64,000 nt of DNA. It comes from JAHQVK01 sp036788295 (lineage in GTDB: Bacteria; Myxococcota; Kuafuiibacteriia; Kuafuiibacteriales; Kuafuiibacteriaceae). Below the pieces are notes generated by a model. That model worked only from the letters and a program-made list of their open reading frames with translations. It was not told the origin of the DNA and ran no database searches. Within the stretch, counting starts at the first letter, position 1. Each line of letters begins with the position of its first letter. Both the position numbers and the translations under genes were made by a program. The DNA lies in assembly GCA_036788295.1 (NCBI GenBank), contig DAIQNR010000005.1, forward strand, positions 62,001 to 126,000, written 5' to 3'. This document shows, piece after piece, positions 8,815-16,382 of this stretch.

Positions 8815-9654
8815 ATGCGCGCCGAAGAGAACCGAGCCTTCGATACCAGCTGGAGGACCCGCGAAGAGGCGGGCTACGGCCACTTCACGCGGGGCGCGCC
8901 GAACAACCAGGTGCAGCTCGCGTTTCGGCGGCACTGGCTGGTCCTTCAGAACCTGATGGCCAATCCCCGGTTCGCGCAGGGTCGGCGGGTGCTCGAGGTC
9001 GGGTGCGGGCGGGGCAGCCTGTCTTGCTATTTCGCCGACGCCGGCTTCGATTGCACCCTGCTCGACCTGTCGCCGGCGGTGCTCGAGGTGGCGCGCTCGC
9101 TGTTTTCGCGGCACCAGCTCGAGGCCCGCTTCGTCGCCGGGGACGCCGAGGCCCTGCCGTTTGGGGACGAGAGCTTCGATCTCGTGTTCTCGATCGGTCT
9201 TCTCGAGCACTTCTCGGATCCGAGGCAGGCGGTCGAGGAGCAGCTGCGGGTGCTCGCCCCCGGCGGCCTCTTCTTCGGCTACGTCGTGCCCGACTACCAC
9301 GGCTTGAACGTGCAGGGCGCCTACGCGTGGGTGAACGAGCTGCTCACCGGCTACGCCGCCGCGCCCTCCGAGAAGCAGGAGCTGTACCGCCGGGATGCGG
9401 GCAGCGAAGCCTACCTGCCCGTGCTCGAGCAGGCCGGCCTCGTCGGGGTGGGTTCGAGCGGGATCTATTCGGTACCGATGATCTCCCACTCTCCGACCTT
9501 TCCGTTCTCACTCATGCCGCCGTCGAGCGAGAGGGCGCTCGTGAAGCACCTCGAGGGGCTGCTCGAGGCCCGGGCCTGCCGGACCGGGGCGGACCCGTGG
9601 CTGTGCGAAGAGGGGTTTGGACAGGCGTTCGCCGTGTGGGGCTACCGGAAGTGA
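8815..9654 (+). CDS. Class I SAM-dependent methyltransferase
   Basis: A 279 aa methyltransferase with a Rossmann SAM site: VLEVGCGRGSLSCYFADAG (motif I), LLDLSPAVLEVA (motif II), then FDLVFSIGLLEHF and LAPGGLFFGYVVP. The ATG at 8815 follows GGGGAG; two in-frame ATGs lie a little upstream (8773, 8797). The GTG of neuA overlaps its stop, so it is co-translated with neuA and the dehydrogenase. Context suggests it methylates the nonulosonic acid or its precursor, as O-methylated flagellar glycans are known elsewhere, but the substrate is inferred. Confidence 0.85.
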   Translation: MRAEENRAFDTSWRTREEAGYGHFTRGAPNNQVQLAFRRHWLVLQNLMANPRFAQGRRVLEVGCGRGSLSCYFADAGFDCTLLDLSPAVLEVARSLFSRHQLEARFVAGDAEALPFGDESFDLVFSIGLLEHFSDPRQAVEEQLRVLAPGGLFFGYVVPDYHGLNVQGAYAWVNELLTGYAAAPSEKQELYRRDAGSEAYLPVLEQAGLVGVGSSGIYSVPMISHSPTFPFSLMPPSSERALVKHLEGLLEARACRTGADPWLCEEGFGQAFAVWGYRK

Positions 9655-10355
9655 CCAGCCGCTGGCTCGCGATCGTGCCCGCGAGGGCCGGCAGCAAGGG
9701 CATCCCGGGCAAGAACCTGGCCCTCGTCGGAGGGCGGCCGCTCATCGCGTTCACCCTGGATGCGCTCGCCGATGCGCAATCCGGGTTGCCGAATCTGTCC
9801 GCCTTCGTGTCCACCGATGACCTCCGCGTGCGAGAGGTCGCCGAAGCGGCAGGCTTTCCAGTGCCGGTCCTCCGGCCCCGGCCGCTCGCCGGCGACCGGT
9901 CCCCCTCCATCGAGTTCGTGCGGCACGCGCTCGCGGTGCTCGGGCGCAGCGGTGAAACGTTCGACTTCGTGATGGTCCTGCAGCCGACCTCCCCGCTTCG
10001 GCCCGCGGCCGCGATCGTCGAGGCGGTCCGGCGGCTCGAGGCGGAGCCCGGCGCCGACAGCCTCATCAGCGGGTACCGTGACCCGGGGCTCGGCGCGGAC
10101 ATCCTGTACCGGGCCGAGGAGAACGGCCGGGCGTGCCCGTTGACCGCCGGACACGCGGCCGGTGGTCGGCGACAGGATGCCGAGCCGCTGCTCATACGAA
10201 ACGGCGCGATCTACGCTGCCCGCGCCCGGTTCGTGGAGCGCACCGGGCGCCTGTTCGACGACCGGCCGCTGTGGCTCGAGATGCCGAAGGCCCTGTCGCT
10301 CAACGTGGATCGGCCGGAGGACCTCGAGGAGCTCCGGGCTCGGGTCGCGGCGTGA
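9651..10355 (+). CDS. neuA: CMP-nonulosonic (sialic) acid cytidylyltransferase NeuA
   Basis: Activates the nonulosonic acid with CTP to give the CMP-sugar used by Maf. The 234 aa protein starts with WLAIVPARAGSKGIPGKNL, the CTP-binding signature of the family. It then has FVSTDD, VMVLQPTSPLR and IRNGAIYAARARFV, and ends with LSLNVDRPEDLEELRARV. It is single-domain, like LegF/PseF-type enzymes. The GTG start overlaps the methyltransferase stop (GTGA) and the stop overlaps the dehydrogenase start, so the three genes form a tight cassette. Confidence 0.92.
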   Translation: MTSRWLAIVPARAGSKGIPGKNLALVGGRPLIAFTLDALADAQSGLPNLSAFVSTDDLRVREVAEAAGFPVPVLRPRPLAGDRSPSIEFVRHALAVLGRSGETFDFVMVLQPTSPLRPAAAIVEAVRRLEAEPGADSLISGYRDPGLGADILYRAEENGRACPLTAGHAAGGRRQDAEPLLIRNGAIYAARARFVERTGRLFDDRPLWLEMPKALSLNVDRPEDLEELRARVAA

Positions 10356-11290
10356 AGACGATCCTCATCGCCGAGCCGGACGGCTACGACGCCGACGCCA
10401 TCGCCGCCTATCGAGGGCTCGGCGAGGTCCGGCTCGGCCTCGACGGACGCAGCTTCGCCGCCGCCGCCGCCGACTGCGACGTCCTGGTGCTCCGGCTCCG
10501 CCACCGGGTGGATGCGGCGGTCGTCGCTGCCGCGCCTCGGCTCGCCGCGGTGGTGAGCCCCACCACCGGACTCGACCACCTCGATCTGCCCGCGCTCGAG
10601 CGGGCCGGAGCCTTCGTGGTGAGCCTCCACGGTCAGACCGAATTCCTCCGCACCATCGTGGCCACCGCGGAGCTGACTTGGGGGCTGCTGCTCGCCGTGA
10701 CCCGCCGGGTCGCCGCCGCCGCGTCCGACGTCGTCGCCGGCCGGTGGGACCGGGATCGTTTCATCGGGACCGATCTATCGGGCAAGACGCTCGGAATCCT
10801 CGGGCTCGGCCGAATCGGGGCCCAGGTCGCCGGCTACGGGCGGGCGTTCGGGATGCGGGTGCTCGCCCACGACCCGGTCCCGAGGCCCGAGCTCGCCGAG
10901 CCGGTCGAGATCGACCGACTGTTCGAGGTGGCCGACGTGCTGTCGGTGCACCTGCCGCTCACCGAGGCCACCCGAGGTCTCGTCGGGCGGGGGCTCCTGT
11001 TTTCGATGAAGCCGGGCTCGGTGCTCATCAATACCTCCCGGGGCGCGATCCTCGACGAAAGCGCGCTTGCGGACGCGCTCACACGAGGCCCGATCGCCGG
11101 CGCCGGGCTCGACGTGCTCGACGGGGAGCCTCTGCTCGCCGGGCTCGGGACCGGGCCGATCGTGCCCCTCATCGGACGGCACCGGGGGCTGGTCGTCACC
11201 CCGCACCTCGGCGGGGCCAGCGCCGACGCGATGCGGGCCACCGAGCGGTTTTGCGCCCGCCGGCTCGTCGAGCGGTTCTCGACCGGCTGA
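10352..11290 (+). CDS. D-isomer-specific 2-hydroxyacid dehydrogenase
   Basis: NAD(P)-dependent oxidoreductase of the SerA/GyaR superfamily, 312 aa. The nucleotide-binding site is GKTLGILGLGRIGAQVA. Likely catalytic residues are Arg in INTSRGAILDE, Glu in DVLDGEPLL and His in VTPHLGGAS. There is no C-terminal ACT domain, so it is not a long SerA. It overlaps neuA by 4 bases, which ties it to nonulosonic acid metabolism rather than serine synthesis. Related dehydrogenases occur in surface-sugar clusters, but the substrate here is unknown. It might reduce or oxidise a side-chain acyl donor such as a hydroxyacid, or the sugar itself (inference). Confidence 0.85.
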   Translation: MKTILIAEPDGYDADAIAAYRGLGEVRLGLDGRSFAAAAADCDVLVLRLRHRVDAAVVAAAPRLAAVVSPTTGLDHLDLPALERAGAFVVSLHGQTEFLRTIVATAELTWGLLLAVTRRVAAAASDVVAGRWDRDRFIGTDLSGKTLGILGLGRIGAQVAGYGRAFGMRVLAHDPVPRPELAEPVEIDRLFEVADVLSVHLPLTEATRGLVGRGLLFSMKPGSVLINTSRGAILDESALADALTRGPIAGAGLDVLDGEPLLAGLGTGPIVPLIGRHRGLVVTPHLGGASADAMRATERFCARRLVERFSTG

Positions 11291-11344
11291 TCGAGCCTCC
11301 CTCGGCTGACTCGAATCGAGCCGAAAGCCGCCGACGATCCAGCC

Positions 11345-12133
11345 ATGGACATCGTCCGGCAGCTCGATCTCGGTTCCTTTTGCGTCGTCCCTCTGCTGGA
11401 CGATCTGCTCCTGCTCGACCTGCGCTCGTGCGCCGAACCGGACGTTCGGCAGCTCGAGCGCCAGCTGCAGAAGGCCTCGACGCTCATCCACGAGGAGCGG
11501 GCAGCCGCCGCCGCGTACCTGCGAGAAGAAGGCGTGATGGAGGTGATCGAGCGCCTCGACGAGGCCCGGCCCGGCGCCTTTCCCCCCGATTTTGCCGACC
11601 TCGAGCGCCTGCACCGGGCCGTGCGGGCGCTCCGACCGAACCGGGTGCTGGAGATGGGCTCGGGCTGGTCCACCTACGTGCTCGCCCACGCCATCGCCGA
11701 AAACGGCGCCGGGAGCCTGCTGTCGGTGGACGCCGACGAAGCCTGGGCGAGCGCCAATCGGCGGGCCTTGCCCGAAGCGTGGCGGGAAAACGTCGAGATC
11801 CGGCACACGCCGGCGCGGATCGGGACGATCGGCGCGGTGCCGGTGCTCGAGCACGTTGGCCTACCCGAGGAGAGCTTCGACTTTCTGTACCTCGACGGAC
11901 CGGCCCTGTACCCGATGGTTCGGGTGGCCGCCGACGTCCTTCGGCTCGAGCCCCACATGGCGCCGGGGGCGACGCTGGTGGTGGACGGACGCCACGAGAA
12001 CGTCCTCTTTCTCGCCGACCGGCTCGAGCGGAGCTGGACCAAGCGGTCCGAAGGCTTGTGCTGCGTCGAAAATGGGTTTGCGGCCAAGGATCTCATCGTA
12101 CGCCACAGCGTCTTCACGCTGGACGCGGCGTGA
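11345..12133 (+). CDS. SAM-dependent methyltransferase-like protein
   Basis: A 262 aa protein. The first 80 residues are helical and unassigned. A class I Rossmann fold follows: VLEMGSGWSTYVLAHAI resembles SAM motif I, LLSVDADEAW gives the acidic residue after beta-2, and FDFLYLDGP and GATLVVDGR look like later strands. This pattern resembles the family of small methyltransferases that modify sugars or peptides. It starts 54 bases after the dehydrogenase and closes the island; the second flagellin is convergent with it. A role in flagellar glycan modification is inferred from position. No closer family was recognised. Confidence 0.7.
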   Translation: MDIVRQLDLGSFCVVPLLDDLLLLDLRSCAEPDVRQLERQLQKASTLIHEERAAAAAYLREEGVMEVIERLDEARPGAFPPDFADLERLHRAVRALRPNRVLEMGSGWSTYVLAHAIAENGAGSLLSVDADEAWASANRRALPEAWRENVEIRHTPARIGTIGAVPVLEHVGLPEESFDFLYLDGPALYPMVRVAADVLRLEPHMAPGATLVVDGRHENVLFLADRLERSWTKRSEGLCCVENGFAAKDLIVRHSVFTLDAA

Positions 12134-12170
12134 GGCTCGGCGCGCGCAAACCGGAGGGGATGGGAGAGGG

Positions 12171-12199
12171 CGCGCCCCCGCCAGGACGGCGAGGGCGCG
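12171..12199. terminator. Bidirectional terminator-like hairpin
   Basis: CGCGCCC (12171-12177) pairs with GGGCGCG (12193-12199), and a further CGCC/GGCG pairs inside after one mismatch, leaving a small loop. It sits in the 77-base gap between the convergent methyltransferase-like gene and flagellin 2 and could stop transcription from both sides. There is no T-run. Confidence 0.45.
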
Positions 12200-12210
12200 G
12201 AGACGAAGGA

Positions 12211-13605
12211 TCAGCCGAGCAGCTGCAGGGCGATCTGGTTGGCGACGTTGGCCTGGGCCAGCATCGCCGTCGAGGCCTGCTGCAGGATCTGGTTCTTCGA
12301 GAAGTGCGCGGTCTCGGCGGCGAAGTCCGCGTCCTGGATGCGGCCCCGGGCGGCGGCGATGTTCTCCGACGCGGCGGAGAGCTGGGACACCGCGGCGTCC
12401 ATGCGGTTCAGCACCGCGCCGAGCTCGGCCTGCTTCGAGGCGACCTGGCTGATCGCGTCGTCGAGCACCGTCATGGCCGTGCTGGCCCCGGCCTGGGTCC
12501 CGAAGTTCAGGTTGCTACCGTTGGTGGCGCGCAGGGTGTTCTGCACCCCTGCCGCCGCCACGCCGACCGACGCGAAGCCGCCCACGCCGGCGCCGCCGAC
12601 ATGGAAGATCTCGTCCGACTTCAAGCTCAGGGTCGCGTACGTCGTGCCCGCGCCAGCGCCGTCGACACCGTCGGAGTTGGCGACCACGATGTTGCGGCCG
12701 TCGGCGGCGGTCAGCCGGAGGGCCCCCGCGCTCAGGTCGGCGGTGACGCCGGTCTGACCGGAGACTGCGTTGATCGCGGCCTGGAGGCTCCCGCCCGCGT
12801 CGAGCGCGTCCACCGCGACCGCTCCGATGGTCACCCCGTTGATGGCGAAAGTGGCCCCGGTCGTGCCGGCCGAGATCACCGCGGCCCCGGTCAGGACCGT
12901 GGCGTTGGCCCGGGCGGTGACCCCGTGGCTGGCCGAGCTGTCGTTGATCGCGGCCGCCTTGGCGATGGCCGAGCCCGCGTTGCCGGCGGAGCTGAAGGTG
13001 TCGTCGCCCGCGACCGAAGCCCGGACCGCGACCCCGTTCAGGGTGAGGGTGGCGATCGCGTCCGCCGTGACCGCCGTCGTGGTCGTCTCGTACACCCGGC
13101 CGAGGGCCGAGGTCCGGGACGAGCTCAGCGAGACGTCGATGGTCTGGTTCGCGAACGCGCCCACCTGGAAGCGGGCCGAGCTGAACGTTCCGTCGAGCAG
13201 CACCTTGCCGTTGAACTGGGTCTGGACCGCGATCCGCTCGATCTCCGCGGTGAGCTGGTCCGCCTCCAGCTGGATGGCGGCCCGGTCCTGCGCGGTGTTC
13301 GTGTCGTTCGCCGACTGCACGGCCAGCTCGCGGAGCCGCTGCAGCATGCTCATCTGCTCGTTCAGGGCCGCCTCGGCGGTCTGGGCCAGCGAGGTGGCGT
13401 CGCTCGCGTTGCGGACGGCCTGGTTGAGCCCGCGCACCTGCGCGGTCATGCGGTTGCTGATGGCGAGGCCGGCCGCGTCGTCCTTGGCCGAGGTGATGCG
13501 CAGGCCGGTGGAGAGCCGCTGGAAGCTCTGGCTGAGCTGAGCGCCGTTCTTCTGCAGGGTCCGCTGGGCGGAGAGTGAGGGGGTGTTGGTCAGAATGGAG
13601 AGCAT
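12211..13605 (-). CDS. fliC: Flagellin (second paralogue)
   Basis: Second filament subunit, 464 aa, almost the same length as the copy at 2675-4066. The conserved ends are clear: MLSILTNTPSL, QSFQRLSTGLRITSAKDDAAG, and the C-terminal NQILQQASTAMLAQANVANQ. The middle again carries a Flagellin_IN-like segment (INGVTIGAVAVDALDAGG) and shares HGVTARANATV with the first copy but has diverged elsewhere. The ATG at 13605 follows ACGGAGGAACG, a strong ribosome binding site. No export chaperone (fliS) or cap gene (fliD) is adjacent. The two genes may encode filament subunits used together or at different times. Confidence 0.95.
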   Translation of the reverse strand: MLSILTNTPSLSAQRTLQKNGAQLSQSFQRLSTGLRITSAKDDAAGLAISNRMTAQVRGLNQAVRNASDATSLAQTAEAALNEQMSMLQRLRELAVQSANDTNTAQDRAAIQLEADQLTAEIERIAVQTQFNGKVLLDGTFSSARFQVGAFANQTIDVSLSSSRTSALGRVYETTTTAVTADAIATLTLNGVAVRASVAGDDTFSSAGNAGSAIAKAAAINDSSASHGVTARANATVLTGAAVISAGTTGATFAINGVTIGAVAVDALDAGGSLQAAINAVSGQTGVTADLSAGALRLTAADGRNIVVANSDGVDGAGAGTTYATLSLKSDEIFHVGGAGVGGFASVGVAAAGVQNTLRATNGSNLNFGTQAGASTAMTVLDDAISQVASKQAELGAVLNRMDAAVSQLSAASENIAAARGRIQDADFAAETAHFSKNQILQQASTAMLAQANVANQIALQLLG

Positions 13606-14040
13606 CGTTCCTCCGTGGAACTGGTTTAGGGAGCGAGGCCTCTTGCCGCGCTCGTTGGAACCCTCGCCGGGTTCGCAGAGGGGATTCGGATCTCGGGGCG
13701 AGGCGTTGAGCGGCGGGGGCGAAGCGAAGGGCGTGACGTCTCCGAACGGGCCAGACGGCCGTCAACGCCGCGGTTCGGCGGTGGGTGCAGACGCCCGCCA
13801 ACCGTGCCATCTTCGCCTCGCCATGCAGGGGATCACCGGGCTGGGATCGGTGGACAGCGGACCGGGTCGCGCAAGCGCCACAGCGCCTGAGCCGAGCCGC
13901 TGCAAACGACGGAGGCGGCTTCTGCTCGCCGGCCCCGCTGCAGCGTGGAGCGCCGGCGCCCCGCAGCGGTGGAGCGCCGGGATCGCCGGCGCCGAGGAAC
14001 GGTCCCGCGCCCTCCCTGCTTTCAGCGGGGGGTGGGCCCG
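13606..14040. other. Long upstream region of flagellin 2, with a direct repeat
   Basis: 435 bases between the divergent flagellin 2 and the HD-like gene. No convincing protein is encoded. A direct repeat of 17-18 bases lies at 13940-13956 and 13963-13980 (GCAGCG(G)TGGAGCGCCGG), which could be paired activator sites. On the minus strand TGGCACGG (13802-13809) matches a sigma-54 -24 element, but the TTGGC that follows is two bases too close for a proper -12. No standard flagellar sigma-28 promoter was seen. Confidence 0.45.
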
Positions 14041-15225
14041 ATGAACCAGCCAAACCTCGACGGGCGCCCGACGGCGTCCCGGATCGCAGCCTGGCGGGCC
14101 CGGGGCCTCGACCTCTGGACCGCGCTCGGCCCGGAGCTCGAGCCCCACGTGCCCGCCGAGGCGGTGCGCGCCCTGCTCGATCAGCTGATCACGAGCGACA
14201 ACCCAGCTTGCCTCGATGCGAGCAACGCCGCCCACGTCATGGCCCAAAACGACAACCTCATCGTGCTCGCCCGATGGGCCGAGGTGCCGGCCGAGACCCT
14301 CGCCCACGCCCTCGCCGCCGGCCTGATCCACGACCTCAACAAGGCGGTGGGCGAGCCGCTGCGCCAGGACGCGCACGCGGTGCTCGACCGCTACGGTCGC
14401 CGCCTCACAAACGTCCGCACCGAGGCGGAGGCGGTGGGTCTGAACCACTACGGGGAGCGGACCCGGCGGGCGATCGCCGCGACCGAGGCCTCCGGGCGGC
14501 TCAGCGGGGAAGCGGCCCGCGAGATCGACCGCTGCATCGTCCACCACGGGCTCGGCTCGAGCCGCTTCATTCGCGCCCTGCTCCGGGGCCGCATCGGCTT
14601 CGGGCGGGCCGAATTCCTCGACGAAGACGGCGCCCCCCGGTTCCGCCTCCCGCCCCAGCCTTCGCCCACCCTCGCCACCGTGCTGCACGACCTCGCCGAT
14701 TCGGCCCAGCAGATGCAGGCCGGCTGCGCGTGGGTGCAGAAGTATCCGCTCGGCTACTGGAGAAAGAGCGGCGCCACCTGGGCGGCGCTGCTCTCGGGCG
14801 ATGTCGAGGACGGCGACGTCCCGGTGGGGCTCATCGGGCAGCTGAGGGTGGAGCGCGCGACCTGCCGAGACATCCTCTCCGGCGCGGTCGAGGCCGGCAT
14901 CCTCGCCGGCTTCACCGCCTTGCGGCTCGAGCGGGGGGTCGAGGCGCTGATCGAGGGCGGAGAGGCCTGGGCCGACGCTCGGCCCGAGACCCTCGATCTG
15001 CCCGGCGGCGACACGGTCTACCACCACGTCAGCCAAGGCCTGGGCCTGACCGCGGCGCTCGCTCGGCGGCGGATGGAGCGAACCCGGCCCGGCGACGATC
15101 CCGAGCTCGACGGCCGGATCCTGCGCTCGGCCCGGAGCCTCGACGACGGTCGCGCCCGCCAGCTCCACGCCGCGATCACGAGGCCGGCGTCCAAGCCTGG
15201 CCGGCAGCGGCCTCCGGCCAGCTGA
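14041..15225 (+). CDS. HD-domain-like protein of unknown function
   Basis: A 394 aa soluble protein, starting at the ATG at 14041 after a G-rich stretch that could serve as ribosome binding site. The pattern AAHVM (about 64), LIHDLNKAV (His97-Asp98), NHYGERTRR and CIVHHGLGS resembles the spaced His/Asp metal ligands of the HD phosphohydrolase superfamily. That assignment rests on motif resemblance only. The second half (about 220-394) is not recognised. It is 3 bases upstream of rlmH and probably co-transcribed with rlmH and comF. Substrate and pathway are unknown. Confidence 0.65.
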   Translation: MNQPNLDGRPTASRIAAWRARGLDLWTALGPELEPHVPAEAVRALLDQLITSDNPACLDASNAAHVMAQNDNLIVLARWAEVPAETLAHALAAGLIHDLNKAVGEPLRQDAHAVLDRYGRRLTNVRTEAEAVGLNHYGERTRRAIAATEASGRLSGEAAREIDRCIVHHGLGSSRFIRALLRGRIGFGRAEFLDEDGAPRFRLPPQPSPTLATVLHDLADSAQQMQAGCAWVQKYPLGYWRKSGATWAALLSGDVEDGDVPVGLIGQLRVERATCRDILSGAVEAGILAGFTALRLERGVEALIEGGEAWADARPETLDLPGGDTVYHHVSQGLGLTAALARRRMERTRPGDDPELDGRILRSARSLDDGRARQLHAAITRPASKPGRQRPPAS

Positions 15226-15228
15226 GCG

Positions 15229-15699
15229 ATGAAGATCCGGCTCATCGTCATCGGCCGGGACCGCCACGACCCGCTCCGAGCGGTCGCCGACGAATACCTG
15301 GACCGGGTCCGGCGCAGCCTGCCCTGCGAGGTGCTCGAGCTCGACGAGACCCCGCTTCGCCGCTCCTCATCCCCCGAGCGAGTGATGGCGGAAGAAGCGG
15401 CGCGGATCGAGCGGGCGCTCGGCCCGGACGACCGGATCATCGGCCTCGACCGAGACGGAAGAGAGCTCGACTCCTTGGGGCTCGCCCGACGACTCGAGCA
15501 AGCGATGGTCGGCGGCACGAAGAGCTGGGCGCTCGTCGTGGGCGGCCCGCTCGGACTTCATCCGGACCTGCTGTCCGCCGCCCACGAGCGATGGCGGCTG
15601 TCGGCGCTGACCCTACCCCACCGCATCGCTCGCCTCGTGCTGTGCGAGCAAATCTACCGCGCGGTGTCAATCCAGCGGGGGGAGCCGTACCACAAATGA
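15229..15699 (+). CDS. rlmH: 23S rRNA (pseudouridine1915-N3)-methyltransferase RlmH
   Basis: SPOUT-class methyltransferase of 156 aa, the normal length, that methylates pseudouridine 1915 in helix 69 of 23S rRNA using SAM. It shows the family pattern: N-terminal MKIRLIVIGR, central IIGLDRDGRELDS, the knot-forming VVGGPLGLHPD and the diagnostic C-terminus LCEQIYRAVSIQRGEPYHK. The comF start codon overlaps its stop (ATGA). Confidence 0.95.
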   Translation: MKIRLIVIGRDRHDPLRAVADEYLDRVRRSLPCEVLELDETPLRRSSSPERVMAEEAARIERALGPDDRIIGLDRDGRELDSLGLARRLEQAMVGGTKSWALVVGGPLGLHPDLLSAAHERWRLSALTLPHRIARLVLCEQIYRAVSIQRGEPYHK

Positions 15700-16322
15700 G
15701 CTGGCTCGGCGGCGCGGCGGAGGCGCTCTTCGACTGCCTGTTCCCTCGAAGCTGCGCCGCATGCAGCGCCGTGGGCTTCTCCCCGTTTTGTCCTCCGTGC
15801 GAGGCGGCGCTCGAGCCGGCGCCGTCGGCGGAGCTGCCCGGGTTCAGCCGCGTGGTGATTCCTTACCGCTACGGGGGGCCGGCCTCGCTCGCGGTGCAGG
15901 CCTTGAAGTTCGACGGGCGGATCGAGCTCGGGCCGCTGCTCGGCGCCCGCATCGCCGCCGAGCTCGGGGGAGGGTTCGACCTCGTGGTGCCGGTGCCCCT
16001 GCCCCGCCGCCGGCTCGCGGAGCGGGGATACAACCAGGCCCGGGAGCTGGCCCGCGGGCTCCCGGTCCCGGTCCGCCCGCTCGCCCTCGCCCGAACCCGG
16101 ACCCCGCGCCCGCAGGTTGGCCTGTCGAGACCCGAGCGCCACCGAAACCAGCACGGGAGCTTCGCGGCGACCGAGGGGGTGCGGGGACGCCGGGTGCTGC
16201 TGCTCGACGACGTGCTCACCACCGGCGCCACTGCCCAAGCGGCCGGCGAGGCGCTGCTCGCCGCCGGCGCGGCAGAGGTCGGGTTCGCTGCCTTCGCTCG
16301 GGCCGAAGACGGCGAAGCGTGA
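15696..16322 (+). CDS. comF: ComF family phosphoribosyltransferase-like protein
   Basis: A 208 aa ComF-type protein, linked in other bacteria to DNA uptake and DNA metabolism. The N-terminus has a small zinc-finger-like set of Cys (FPRSCAACSAVGFSPFCPPC). This is followed by YGGPASLAVQALKF, VVPVPLPRRRLAERGYNQA and the PRPP-binding loop VLLLDDVLTTGAT. It overlaps rlmH by 4 bases. With a complete type IV pilus machine in the window a competence role is possible, but comF alone does not establish it. Confidence 0.9.
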   Translation: MSWLGGAAEALFDCLFPRSCAACSAVGFSPFCPPCEAALEPAPSAELPGFSRVVIPYRYGGPASLAVQALKFDGRIELGPLLGARIAAELGGGFDLVVPVPLPRRRLAERGYNQARELARGLPVPVRPLALARTRTPRPQVGLSRPERHRNQHGSFAATEGVRGRRVLLLDDVLTTGATAQAAGEALLAAGAAEVGFAAFARAEDGEA

Positions 16323-16382
16323 CCGGGGCGCCTCGGTTGGTCTGCGGATGGATCTGCGCGCGCGCCCGGGCAAGCTCCCGCG

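Noticed and set aside
13790..13809. TGGCACGG on the minus strand upstream of flagellin 2, a match to the -24 part of a sigma-54 promoter
   Set aside because: The following TTGGC gives 8 rather than 10 bases between GG and GC, so the -12 element is misplaced. It is also about 200 bases from the start codon.
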